From the NCBI RefSeq assembly GCF_000278725.1, contig NZ_ALCA01000028.1, positions 1-23,847 of the forward strand: DNA of 23,847 nucleotides, written 5' to 3'. Shown here piece after piece: positions 1 through 8,471 of the stretch (its first letter is position 1; every line of letters begins with the position of its first letter). This stretch comes from Actinomyces sp. ICM47. GTDB lineage: Bacteria; Actinomycetota; Actinomycetes; Actinomycetales; Actinomycetaceae. The position numbers and the translations under genes are program-made. Under the pieces are notes generated by a model. The model was given only the letters and a program-made list of their open reading frames with translations, was not told the origin of the DNA and searched no databases.

Positions 1-121
1 TTCGGTCGGCCCCTCGGCGTATCCCATCAACACAGTGCGAGTTCTCCCAAATGACTCCTCAAACGTAGCTCGTCGGCATATCCCGGACCCGTGCGGCCCG
101 CGCCGTATTCCCTTGTGATGA

Positions 122-136
122 CACCTACTGTAGGTG
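122..136. promoter_or_regulatory. 15-bp palindrome, candidate operator
   Basis: CACCTAC-T-GTAGGTG is a perfect 7+7 inverted repeat around a single central T. It lies in the non-coding left flank, downstream of the protease gene. A compact odd-centred palindrome of this kind is typical of a dimeric repressor site, but no promoter or target gene is visible; a target could lie left of the window. The rest of positions 1-258 shows no convincing gene. Confidence 0.3.
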
Positions 137-191
137 CCGAGTCTGTGGAGACAGCCGGAGCATCCTGTGAAAACGCTGGAATTTCAGCGGT

Positions 192-224
192 GTGCGCCCC
201 CTGGGTGGTGTCCCAGGGGCGCAC
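192..224 (-). terminator. Strong hairpin downstream of the protease gene
   Basis: GTGCGCCCC(C)TGGG at 192-205 pairs with CCCAGGGGCGCAC at 212-224. The stem is 13 bp with a one-base bulge and a 6-nt loop. It lies about 35 nt past the stop codon of the giant protease gene and is well placed to end that transcript. There is no U-tract on the minus strand, so it would be a U-less actinobacterial-type terminator or a 3'-end stabiliser. Confidence 0.45.
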
Positions 225-258
225 GCTCGGGCGCTCACACCCGCATCAATCACTCAAG

Positions 259-3200
259 TCAACTCCACCGGCCCGAATCAGAAAAGAAATACCACGTCCC
301 CCCAATCCACACCCAACCGGTCACCATCACACCCGAATCCTTCAAAAAATACCAAGAATCACCAACCCGCAACCAACCAGTCACCATCGCACCACTACCC
401 GGATCAAAGTAATACCACGACCCACGAACCATCATCCAACCCGTGGCCATCGCACCACTGTCAGGGTTGAGGAAGAACCACGATCCGCCGCCCCTGACCC
501 AACCGGTTGTCATGACACCTTCGGGGCTCATGTAGAACCACGATGAGCCAAGGCGCAGCCAGCCGGTGGCCATCGCTCCAGTGATCTCATCAAGGTAGAA
601 CCACGACATACCTTGCTTCACCCAGCCCACAGCCTGGGCGCCCGAAACCTGGTGGTAGAACCACGATCCCTGATCCTTGACCCAGCCAGTGCGCATGTAA
701 CCGAACTCGTCAAAGCGATAGACGGATCCGCCAATCACAAGCGTAGCGTCCTTCGGAAAGGACCCATCGGCCCGGCGATACCACCAACCACGCGCATCAC
801 TCATCCACTCGCCCTCCGCGGGAGCCGGATCCGGATTCGGAGCGGGACCCGGGTTCGGCGCGGGATCCGGGTTGGGCGCCGGATCCGGGTTGGGCGCGGG
901 ACCCGGGTTGGGAGCCGGATCCGGATTCGGAGCGGGGGCACCAGGCATCGCCAGGCGTACCACGGACGTCAGGTACGAGGCGTCACGCACCTCGACGCGC
1001 AGCGCCACATCTTCGGCTGACGGGGTCCAGGGGAAGGTCGCGGACACACCCCCAGCGCGGTCCGCTCCGGCGCTCATGTCAGTCCAGTCGCGCACCAGCG
1101 TCTCGGTGCCATCGGCACCGACCTGGAGCGCGCGCACCTGCTGAGTACCCGCGATACCACCCGTCACCGAGGCGGTGACGTCCACCGGAGAGCCAGCCGC
1201 GCCCGTGAGCGTGTACCCAGCCCCGGCCTCGGCGATGCCCGTGCCGGACAGCGTCACGGACGGCGCGGTGTAGGCGTGCAGCTGCGACACGTCGATGCCC
1301 GCAGCCTCCATGGCCGCCTTCGCGATGTTCCACGCAGCCGAGCCTTCGCCACCGGCGACGTACACCTGCGTGTCCGCCTTCTTCTCGTCGCTCAGGTCCT
1401 GCTCGAGATCCAGGCGGGTGAGCGTGGACGGCAGGACGAGGACTCGCGGTACGTCCACGCCGAAGGACACGGAGGTCATGCCCTCGCCGAAGAACGCGCT
1501 TTCGCGGCGTCCGTTCGTCGGGCGGCCATCGTAGACGAAGGAACCGTCCTCACCACCGCGCACGACGATGCGACGAGGCATCGGCACCCAGCTGCCCTCC
1601 ATGCGGATCGAGCGCACCTTGGTACCGTACTCAACCATCTCCAGGGAGTTGCCCACGACGCCCGTCGAGGTCTGGACCGAATTCGGGATGACCAGCTCGG
1701 TCAGAGCCGTGCAGCCGGCGAAGGCCTCGTCGCCGATGGTCGTCACGCCTTCGGGCAGGACGACGCGCGTCACCGTCTTGTTGTTGGCGAACGCCGACGC
1801 ACCGATCTCAACCGTGCCCGCGAGCACCGCGTAGTCGGTGATCGCGTTAGCCGCCGGGGAGAGCATCAGGTGCAGGCCGTCTGCCCCCGTGCGGTAGAGG
1901 ACATTCTGATCGGCCGACAACACTTGATTGCCAGCGCCGACGGTCAGGGTCGCGATGTTGCGGTCGTTGTACAAAGCGGTCTCGCCGAAAGAGGTCACGC
2001 CCGCGCCCAGGTGGAACTGGGTGATACCCGTGCTGTCGGAGAATGCCTGCTCACCGACCGTGGTCACCGAATCCGGCAGGGTCACGGCCTTCATGCCCGT
2101 CCGGCTGAACCCGAAGTCTCCGATAGTCGTCAGCTTGTTCAGGTCGGAACGGAAATTGACGCCGTTCTTGGCTCCCACTCCCTCGAAGGCGCTTCCCTTA
2201 ATCGTGACAGTGCCGCCCAGGTCGATGCTGTCGAGGCTGGCCGCGAGGCAGAAGGCACACGTGCCCACCGTGTCGAAGCCCTCCGGCAGGGTCAGCGCGG
2301 TGAGGGCGGAGAGGCGGAAGGCTTCATCGCCGATGGTGCGCAACGACGTCGGCAGAGTGACGGTCACGATACCCGCCTCGGCGAAGGCCTTGTTGGCGAT
2401 CTCGGTCGTGCCCTCCGGGACCGTGTAGGAGCCGCCGGAGTTCTTCGCCGCCGGGTACATGATCAAACGCGCGTGGTCCTTGGAGAACAGGACGCCGTCC
2501 ACGGACTCGTAGTTGGGGTTCGCGCTATCGGCCTCGACCGAGGTCAGGGCGGACGTCTCAGCGTAACCCGAGGTGATCGACTCGGCGGAGACCTTCGCGC
2601 CGAAGGACAGCGAGGTCAGAGCCTTGTTGTAGTCGATGAACTCGGCACCAATCGTCGTGACGGAACGAGGCAGGGCCAGGGTTTCCAGCGACACGTGCGC
2701 GAAGGCTCTCTCGCCGATCGACGTCAGCTGCGAGGGCGCGGCCACGTCGTCTTGGAAGGAAATTGTCTTCAGCGAGGAGTAGATGAACGCCTCGTTGCCG
2801 ATGGTACGCACGGCGGCGGGGATCGTCACGTTCTCCACGGAGGAGTTCGCGAAGGCTCGCTCACCGATGTCGGTGACGCCCTCGGGGAGGACAACGTCGG
2901 TCGCACTGCCCTTGTAGGCGGTCAGCACGCCGTTCTCGTCGATCTCGAAGTCGTCGGCGTCGGCGGAGCGCACGGTCACGGGGATCTGCGCGGACTTGGT
3001 CGCGCCACCCGAGGTCACGGATGCGCTCAGCGTGCCCGTGCCGACGTGGTCGCCGCCCGTCAGCGTCGCGTTCGTCGTATCCGTGCCAGCCACAACGGTC
3101 GCCAGATCGGCGGGTTCAACACTCCAGGTCACCGCGGCACCCGCCAGGGAGGGAGCCAGGTACGCCTTCACCGAGGCCTCCTCGCCCGCCTTCACGGACA

Positions 3201-6200
3201 GGGAGGTCTGCTCGATCTCAATGCCGGTGTCCTCGGAGATCGTGCGCACGTGGATGGTGGCCGAGGCCGACAGAGTCGGTTGGGCAGCGTCGGTCACGGT
3301 GATCGTCGCGTCACCCGCGCCCACCGCGCTGACCTCGCCGGTGTCGCTGACGGTGGCCACGGCCTCGTCCGAGGAGGACCACACCAGGTCGGTGACGTTC
3401 GCGTTCGTCGGCTCGTACGCGGCGCTCAGCGTGACCTTCTCGCCCGCTACGACCGTGGTCTCGGCGGGCGAGAGCGTCAGGGACGTCATCGGGATGGTCT
3501 GGAAGCGCAGCTGCTGGCGGGTCTGGTTCTTACCCCAGTCCCACGCGTACAGGTAGGAGGTCGCCGGATCAGAGGAATCCGCGCGGTCGACCAGATCCTT
3601 CCAGGCGATCTCGTAGTGCTTGGAGTAGGTACCGTCGGGCTGACGGTTCGCGCCCACGGCTTCCTTCTCGTCGTAGTAGTGACGAGACGTGGGCGACTCG
3701 GAGAACGCGATACCAGCCAGCGGCGAGTTATCAGAGACGTCGAAGGACACGACGCGACCGTCCCCCTCGCCGGTCACCGCAACGTTCGAGATCGTAGGGG
3801 CCTGGGTGTCCAACGTGAACTCCCACGTCAGCTGCTGCGTCGTGGAAGAGGGCGCAACGGAGGATCCTTCGATGGTCAGCGTGTAGCGGCCGTCGGGCAG
3901 CTCGTTGCCGTCTTTGTCGAAGCCGTCGAAAACCGGGTTGTTTCCCTCCTGGCTTTCAACGGGCAGGATCGCGCCCGAGGAGTAGTTGAACAAGGACTTC
4001 TTCGCGCGCTCGAAGGTGTAGGAGCGCACGGTTTCCCCTGCCTCGTTCGTGTACGTGTAGGTCAGCTTCGGCGTGTTGCGCAGCAGGCACGTGCGCGGGA
4101 GCATCTTGTTCGGCGCTTCCTGCGCGGTCGAGCGCGACATGATGAAGTAGGCGGGGTCGACGGCGCGCACGGCGGTGGAGTCCTGGCCGTCCAGCGGGTT
4201 GAGCGCGCCCAGGGGCACGTCCGTCGCCGGGTTCATGAGGGTCGAGGAGCAGGCGTGCGCGGTGCTCGTCGTGCCGTCGTACCACTTGCCGTCGAAGATA
4301 TTCGGGGCTCCCCAGGAGCCGTAGAAGCCCATGTAGGGCACCGTGAGGCCCGGCTGCCCGTCGGTGCTCGTGAAGGTGACGGCACCGTCGATGAATGTGC
4401 CCTTGGGGGCGTTGGCGTTCGCGTACGAGGCGAAGACCGCCTGAGGGGTCACCGTGACGGTTACGCTCGCGCTGGACTGAGCCGGGACGGTCACCGAGTC
4501 AGCCGAAAAAGTCAGGTCGATGCCTGCTCCCGCCCAGTTCTTCGAATGCTGCGTGAAAAGCTCGCCCTCCACGATCTCGGACAGGGCTTGGCCGCCGAGT
4601 GTGTAGGTGTGAGCGTCATCGGAGACGTTGGTTAGCTGCACCTGGAAGGTCCAACCCTCGGTCCCGTCGCCCAAGTCAGCCTTAGGACGCGACGGATTTG
4701 CCGCTCCCACCACGCTCGGGTATACGGACGAGGTCGTGGCCGCCAGCGCGTCCACCTGGCCCGCGCCGACGCGACGCGGGGAGTAGTAGGTGCCGTCTCC
4801 CTGCTCAAGGTCTACCAGAGGGTGGGCGGTTCCCATGAGGAAGTTGGAGACGAGGGAGGTCTTCTCGGAGGCAGAGAGCTTCTTGAAGGCCGGGTCCTCG
4901 TTCATGCGCTGGCGCACGAGCGTCGTGATGCCCGCCACCTGCGGGGTCGCCATCGACGTGCCGGACATCGAACGGTACTCGCCCCCCAGGACCGCGGACA
5001 TGATGTTACCGCCGGGCGCGGCAAGCTCAGGCTTAAGGGTCAGGTCCGGGGTGACGCCCCACGACGTGAAGTCGGAAATCGTGGGGTTCGAGGAGGCAAG
5101 TGTGAGGCCCGCGTGGGGGTTCGTGATGGAGATGGAGTGGGAATCGGCGGCGTTGATGGCCTCGATCAGTGCGTCCTTCTCCTTCTTCGTGATGGTCACG
5201 GTCGGCATCGTGTGTGTGGACTCGATGGTCGCCACGTAGGGCGTGTCGGCGTCCTGGGAGTCGCCGAGGATGAGGGTGGCCGGCTTCGAACTCAGCTTCA
5301 TGAGGCCACTGACCTTGGCCTCGTGCGTCATGTCCGCGCCGGTCACGCTGTCCGAGCCGCCGCGGTCCTCCAGGACGATGGTCGTCGAGAGGTCGCCGGG
5401 GTGTTCGGCCACCATCTTCTCCAGGGCTGCCGCGTCCCCGATGCCGCCGTAGATGACGGTGTAGGTGCCTTCCTCAATGTCGAGCAGGCTGGGCACGGAG
5501 GCGTCCTTGAGGCCGCGCGACTTGCGGTAGACGATCTGCTTGTCTCCGTAGGTCAGGTAGGGCAGGGCATCCTGGTTATTAACCGAGGCGATCGATAGGG
5601 TCGACCCGTAGGATGCGGGTTCCGAGACCGTGCCCGCGTCGGGGTCGGTCGCGTATGGCAGCCCCTTGCCGGAGTAGTTGGAGTAGGCGCTCGAGTACGA
5701 GTTACCGGCGGCCGCGTTGACGCTCACCCCGGCCTCGGCGAGGTTCTTGTAGACCTCCGCGTACACGGTCCCGGCCTCGCTGCCCCAGCCCGCGTCGTCG
5801 CCGAGGGAGAGGTTGATCGAGTCGGGCTTGATGATGACCGCGTCGTCGAGGGCGGCCAGCACGGTGCTGTCCGGGATCGAGCCGTCCTTGTCGGCGGCGA
5901 CCTTCGCGACGATGATCTGGGCGTTGGGCGCAGTGCCCTGCAGGTCGGGCGCATTGGCAGCGGCGATCGCGGCAACATGCGTGCCGTGGGAGAGATCCTT
6001 GGTGGAGGTTGGCAGCACATTCGCGTCGTTGTCGGCGTAATCGAAGACGAAGGGAATCTTCTTGTTCAGGTAGGCACCCTGCTTGCCGTGGCTGAGCGTG
6101 CCGACCAGGGACTCGACGTCCTTGTGCGACAGGCGCACGGGCACGTCATCCATGGGGCCGGAGAATGCCGGGTGCGTGGATTCGATGCCCGTGTCGATGA

Positions 6201-6870
6201 CCTCAATAACCTGCTCGTCACCCTTCTGCGAGGTCTGGTTCGCACGGGTCATCTCCAGGGAGGAGCCGTTCTTCAGGTCGGGGTTCACGGCATCGACCCC
6301 GCTCACTCCCGTGTCGCCCTCGACGACCAGCGGCTTGAGGTGGCGCTCGATGAAGGCCGCCTTGACGCCCTGCGTGGCCTTGATGGTCTCCAGCGACGAG
6401 GCCGGGGCCTGGATCGCGAAACCGTCGAAAGCCTTCGTGTAGTCGAGCATGTCCGTGACGTCCGAACCGGGCACGGATGACTCGACGGCTGTCTCGATGC
6501 GGTCCTTGACCGTCTCATGCTTCGTTGAGGTCGACAGTCCGAAGATGCGGTTATACCAGGGAATACCGACGTTGCCGTCCTCCAGTTGGACGATGATCGT
6601 CGTCGGAGTATCGTCCGCGGGTTCCGGGGTGACGCTCGCATTCTTATCCCCGGCCTCGTCCGTGGTGTCGGAGGGCGCGAGAGCACCCGATTGTGTGCCG
6701 TTCGACGAGGCCTGGGTGTCCTCGGGCGTGGGAGTACCACTATTCGGGATGACGGTGGATTGCGCTTGGTTTTCGTCATCGGCCGCAAAGGCCGTCGGCA
6801 TGCTGACGGTGGTCACGGCGAGAGCGCCGGTAACGACCAGCGCCAGTGCCGTGATTGATCGATGGGACAT
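259..6870 (-). CDS. Giant secreted S8 subtilisin-family serine protease with BspA-like LRRs and choline-binding-type repeats
   Basis: This is a secreted 2203-aa multidomain protease. The chosen ATG is followed by a signal peptide (MSHRS... to about AFA-A, residue 29); a longer in-frame ATG 120 nt upstream has no ribosome site and would bury the signal. The catalytic triad is visible: D226 (VIDTGIESTHP), H295 (SHGTHVAA) and S639 (GTSMATPQVAG), with the oxyanion Asn in AAAGNS. A protease-associated domain appears inserted at about 440-590. A C5a-peptidase/lactocepin-type Fn3-like region follows (about 725-845), then two Ig-like Big_2 segments (about 1127-1300), and BspA-type LRR_5 repeats with recurring IGERAF/IGDEAF motifs (about 1300-1870). 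The C-terminus has a Pro-Asn-Asp-Ala linker (about 1980-2017) and roughly eight GW.....WFY / GAMATGW repeats of the cell-wall/choline-binding type (about 2023-2203). The C-terminal repeats suggest non-covalent wall attachment, since there is no LPXTG. Likely role: extracellular proteolysis and adhesion. The substrate is unknown. Confidence 0.93.
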   Translation of the reverse strand: MSHRSITALALVVTGALAVTTVSMPTAFAADDENQAQSTVIPNSGTPTPEDTQASSNGTQSGALAPSDTTDEAGDKNASVTPEPADDTPTTIIVQLEDGNVGIPWYNRIFGLSTSTKHETVKDRIETAVESSVPGSDVTDMLDYTKAFDGFAIQAPASSLETIKATQGVKAAFIERHLKPLVVEGDTGVSGVDAVNPDLKNGSSLEMTRANQTSQKGDEQVIEVIDTGIESTHPAFSGPMDDVPVRLSHKDVESLVGTLSHGKQGAYLNKKIPFVFDYADNDANVLPTSTKDLSHGTHVAAIAAANAPDLQGTAPNAQIIVAKVAADKDGSIPDSTVLAALDDAVIIKPDSINLSLGDDAGWGSEAGTVYAEVYKNLAEAGVSVNAAAGNSYSSAYSNYSGKGLPYATDPDAGTVSEPASYGSTLSIASVNNQDALPYLTYGDKQIVYRKSRGLKDASVPSLLDIEEGTYTVIYGGIGDAAALEKMVAEHPGDLSTTIVLEDRGGSDSVTGADMTHEAKVSGLMKLSSKPATLILGDSQDADTPYVATIESTHTMPTVTITKKEKDALIEAINAADSHSISITNPHAGLTLASSNPTISDFTSWGVTPDLTLKPELAAPGGNIMSAVLGGEYRSMSGTSMATPQVAGITTLVRQRMNEDPAFKKLSASEKTSLVSNFLMGTAHPLVDLEQGDGTYYSPRRVGAGQVDALAATTSSVYPSVVGAANPSRPKADLGDGTEGWTFQVQLTNVSDDAHTYTLGGQALSEIVEGELFTQHSKNWAGAGIDLTFSADSVTVPAQSSASVTVTVTPQAVFASYANANAPKGTFIDGAVTFTSTDGQPGLTVPYMGFYGSWGAPNIFDGKWYDGTTSTAHACSSTLMNPATDVPLGALNPLDGQDSTAVRAVDPAYFIMSRSTAQEAPNKMLPRTCLLRNTPKLTYTYTNEAGETVRSYTFERAKKSLFNYSSGAILPVESQEGNNPVFDGFDKDGNELPDGRYTLTIEGSSVAPSSTTQQLTWEFTLDTQAPTISNVAVTGEGDGRVVSFDVSDNSPLAGIAFSESPTSRHYYDEKEAVGANRQPDGTYSKHYEIAWKDLVDRADSSDPATSYLYAWDWGKNQTRQQLRFQTIPMTSLTLSPAETTVVAGEKVTLSAAYEPTNANVTDLVWSSSDEAVATVSDTGEVSAVGAGDATITVTDAAQPTLSASATIHVRTISEDTGIEIEQTSLSVKAGEEASVKAYLAPSLAGAAVTWSVEPADLATVVAGTDTTNATLTGGDHVGTGTLSASVTSGGATKSAQIPVTVRSADADDFEIDENGVLTAYKGSATDVVLPEGVTDIGERAFANSSVENVTIPAAVRTIGNEAFIYSSLKTISFQDDVAAPSQLTSIGERAFAHVSLETLALPRSVTTIGAEFIDYNKALTSLSFGAKVSAESITSGYAETSALTSVEADSANPNYESVDGVLFSKDHARLIMYPAAKNSGGSYTVPEGTTEIANKAFAEAGIVTVTLPTSLRTIGDEAFRLSALTALTLPEGFDTVGTCAFCLAASLDSIDLGGTVTIKGSAFEGVGAKNGVNFRSDLNKLTTIGDFGFSRTGMKAVTLPDSVTTVGEQAFSDSTGITQFHLGAGVTSFGETALYNDRNIATLTVGAGNQVLSADQNVLYRTGADGLHLMLSPAANAITDYAVLAGTVEIGASAFANNKTVTRVVLPEGVTTIGDEAFAGCTALTELVIPNSVQTSTGVVGNSLEMVEYGTKVRSIRMEGSWVPMPRRIVVRGGEDGSFVYDGRPTNGRRESAFFGEGMTSVSFGVDVPRVLVLPSTLTRLDLEQDLSDEKKADTQVYVAGGEGSAAWNIAKAAMEAAGIDVSQLHAYTAPSVTLSGTGIAEAGAGYTLTGAAGSPVDVTASVTGGIAGTQQVRALQVGADGTETLVRDWTDMSAGADRAGGVSATFPWTPSAEDVALRVEVRDASYLTSVVRLAMPGAPAPNPDPAPNPGPAPNPDPAPNPDPAPNPGPAPNPDPAPAEGEWMSDARGWWYRRADGSFPKDATLVIGGSVYRFDEFGYMRTGWVKDQGSWFYHQVSGAQAVGWVKQGMSWFYLDEITGAMATGWLRLGSSWFYMSPEGVMTTGWVRGGGSWFFLNPDSGAMATGWMMVRGSWYYFDPGSGAMVTGWLRVGDSWYFLKDSGVMVTGWVWIGGTWYFFSDSGRWS
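823..930 (-). repeat. Six tandem 18-bp units encoding a Pro-rich linker
   Basis: Six consecutive 18-bp units (consensus on the plus strand CGCGGGATCCGGGTTGGG) encode PNPDPA/PNPGPA hexapeptides that link the LRR part of the protease to its wall-binding repeats. Units 1 and 6 are identical. In-frame tandem repeats like this are prone to length change, so linker length is likely to vary between strains. Confidence 0.85.
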
Positions 6871-7030
6871 CAGTGGCTCACTTGGTTGACAACTGGGCAT
6901 AGGGCGCACGCATCGTGACAGCGCACCCGGCATCAAGGGTAGGGCCGTGAGCAGCTTCGACCTATACCTGTCCAACTTTCTTCTCACCATGTGTGAAGAG
7001 CTTTACCCCATCAGATCCATAGGGTACACT

Positions 7031-7059
7031 ATTATAGTTTAGCATCGCCTTAGTTGCAA
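7031..7059 (-). promoter_or_regulatory. Sigma70-type promoter of the protease gene
   Basis: On the minus strand, TTGCAA (7059-7054), a 17-nt spacer and a perfect TATAAT (7036-7031) form an excellent vegetative promoter. Transcription should begin near 7024, giving a leader of about 150 nt before the ATG at 6870. No other gene lies between, so it serves the giant protease. Confidence 0.75.
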
Positions 7060-7137
7060 TGCTTCTGCGCTCTTTCACCTGCTCACCCGCTCGTTCTTCT
7101 TCCCCGACGAGCCACAGCGCGAGAACGCAGAGACGGC

Positions 7138-7188
7138 AACCCGCCGGGAGGCCTCGAGCATCGTCACCCGTGACCAACCCGGCGGGTT
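7138..7188 (-). terminator. Nested inverted repeat between the ybjQ-like gene and the protease promoter
   Basis: AACCCGCCGGG (7138-7148) is the exact reverse complement of CCCGGCGGGTT (7178-7188). The 29-nt loop itself contains GTCAC-CC-GTGAC (7163-7174). The element sits about 37 nt after the stop of the ybjQ-like gene and before the protease promoter, so it probably ends the upstream transcript. It lacks a clean U-run. Confidence 0.45.
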
Positions 7189-7224
7189 CACGTGTCAGGA
7201 TAGAACCGCGCCTGCGGCTCCTCC

Positions 7225-7545
7225 TCAGAGAATAACGGCCGTCCCCGTCGCAATCGCAGCAAGCATGCCGTTATCAGACCCGGCGGTGAAGTAGTCGACC
7301 TTCACGCCGACAACCGCGTTCGCTCCCATCGACTGCGCGCGTGCACACATCTCGTTGACGGCGGTCGCCGACGCGTTGCCGATTTCTTCCTCATACTGGG
7401 AGGCGCGTCCGCCGAACATGTTGGACAGGCTGGCACCGAAGTCCTTGAACACGTTGACGCCAGCAATCGTCTCGCCGGACACCATGCCGATGTACCGCTT
7501 AATCGGCGCACCCTCGACGGTCGGAGTCGTCACCACAAGCATCAT
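7225..7545 (-). CDS. YbjQ/UPF0145-family protein (putative heavy-metal-binding domain)
   Basis: A 106-aa protein of the YbjQ_1 family, small homo-oligomeric alpha/beta proteins of uncertain function often labelled heavy-metal-binding. Visible family marks are the N-terminal strand (LVVTTPTVEG), the GMVSGETIAGVNVFKDF segment, and the C-terminal MGANAVVGVKVDY block. The length is typical. The start has two adjacent ATGs. AAAGGAG at 7549-7555 is 3 nt from the first and 6 nt from the second, so translation may begin at 7542 and give 105 aa. It lies downstream of, and in the same direction as, the GyrI-like gene with a 111-nt gap, so the two may share a transcript. Family assignment is firm; biochemical role is not known. 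Confidence 0.88.
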   Translation of the reverse strand: MMLVVTTPTVEGAPIKRYIGMVSGETIAGVNVFKDFGASLSNMFGGRASQYEEEIGNASATAVNEMCARAQSMGANAVVGVKVDYFTAGSDNGMLAAIATGTAVIL

Positions 7546-7656
7546 GTTCTCCTTTGGTTAGGTTGTGATCGGACCAACATTACCCGCGTCGCCGGGCGAG
7601 CGCCACCATGTCCACCCGCGCAGGATCCTCGCGCCGCGTCGTCGGTTCCCCGCCCC

Positions 7657-8298
7657 TCAGCTATCCGCAAGCGGCTTGATGGGGTGGCGGATAACCGTCT
7701 TGAGTTTCTCGGGGGCGACCTTGCGCGCGTCCGACAGGTAGATCTCGTGATGGCGGCGCTCGTGCGTCAGGTCGAGCACGTAGCCTTGCTCGCGCGCGTA
7801 GGCATCCATGGCCTCGACCGTGGCGGGTTCGTCGTCATAGCTGCCGACGTGCAGGCACTGGACACACAGGCCCTCGTCGATCATGAGGTATTCGGCCCTC
7901 GAGCAGTCGATCTTCTTTTTCTCTGTCGCCTCGCGGACCGCCCAGTCGAAATCCTCGCGCGTGACGAAGTCGGGCAGGCGGATGACGGCCACCCACTGGA
8001 AGGCCTCCTTGTGGGCGTAGTCGGCACCCTCGACGCCTTCCTGCCACCAGAACCCCTCGAGCGGGGGAACGACGAAGTCGATGTAGCCGTCGATTTGGTG
8101 GGTGCCCTTCTTACTCATCTTGATTGTGTAGGAGATGGCGTAGAGAACCGAGATTGCCCGCTGGTAGGCACCATCCTCCTCATTGGGGTCACCACTGCCG
8201 CGCACGGCCACGAACGTCATGGGTGGAACCTCAACGACGCTCGGCCCCTTCTTTGGGGCGTAGAGCTCCTTGTATTCCTTCTTGTAGTCAAACGCCAC
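7657..8298 (-). CDS. GyrI-like small-molecule-binding domain protein
   Basis: A 213-aa protein of the GyrI-like (SOUL/AraC-effector-binding fold) family. These are stand-alone ligand-binding proteins, some of which hydrolyse or sequester small toxic compounds. The start is GTG at 8298, because AAGGAG lies 5 nt upstream and the encoded N-terminus (VAFDYKKEYKELY) matches the usual family start; an ATG 45 nt further upstream lacks a ribosome site. Recognisable segments are PPMTFVAVRGSGDPNE near residue 25-45, the YTIKMSKKG block, the aromatic pocket segment EGFWW, and the C-terminal HHEIYLSDARKVAPEKLKTV, where family members carry the conserved HxEIYLSDPR motif. No HTH domain is present, so it is not itself a transcription factor. 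Confidence 0.88.
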   Translation of the reverse strand: MAFDYKKEYKELYAPKKGPSVVEVPPMTFVAVRGSGDPNEEDGAYQRAISVLYAISYTIKMSKKGTHQIDGYIDFVVPPLEGFWWQEGVEGADYAHKEAFQWVAVIRLPDFVTREDFDWAVREATEKKKIDCSRAEYLMIDEGLCVQCLHVGSYDDEPATVEAMDAYAREQGYVLDLTHERRHHEIYLSDARKVAPEKLKTVIRHPIKPLADS

Positions 8299-8377
8299 GC
8301 CGACTCCTTCGCTCGGGTCACATGATATCGTGACCTCCAGCACGCACTAGTCTTCAACAGATCCACTGCACATTGTC

Positions 8378-8407
8378 TTGCATAACGCCATGCACAGCTG
8401 CTATACT
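8378..8407 (+). promoter_or_regulatory. Candidate promoter of the NYN gene
   Basis: TTGCAT (8378-8383), an 18-nt spacer and TATACT (8402-8407) make a good sigma70-like promoter reading toward the NYN gene. The predicted start near 8414 would put the hairpin at 8421-8447 at the very beginning of the transcript. Confidence 0.6.
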
Positions 8408-8420
8408 TCCTGTCATAGCT

Positions 8421-8447
8421 CCCCGCCATCCTCCGGGATTGGCGGGG
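8421..8447 (+). promoter_or_regulatory. Leader hairpin with anti-Shine-Dalgarno sequence
   Basis: CCCCGCCA (8421-8428) pairs with TGGCGGGG (8440-8447). The stem can extend by three pairs past a one-base bulge to close a TCCG tetraloop with a C-G closing pair, a UNCG-type loop. GGGGTTT follows. CCTCCGG at 8430-8436, in the apical part, is the exact reverse complement of CCGGAGG at 8458-8464, which is the ribosome-binding site of the NYN gene. This looks like a translational control element or attenuator. Confidence 0.6.
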
Positions 8448-8471
8448 TTTACTCTATCCGGAGGCGTCACA

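Noticed and set aside
823..930. Regular short repeats considered as CRISPR
   Set aside because: The units are contiguous without spacers and are in-frame PNPDPA codons of the protease linker.
1276..4635. Very long plus-strand open frame (1119 codons) opposite the protease gene
   Set aside because: Its translation is Arg/Gly/His-rich low-complexity sequence typical of the antisense of a high-GC gene; the minus strand carries recognisable domains throughout.
6962..7177. 71-codon minus-strand frame upstream of the protease
   Set aside because: It begins upstream of the near-consensus promoter and has no ribosome site or recognisable features.
8421..8447. The NYN leader hairpin as an ordinary terminator
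   Set aside because: It lies between a plus-strand promoter and its gene, with no plus-strand gene upstream to terminate, and it carries an exact anti-Shine-Dalgarno, so a regulatory role is more likely.
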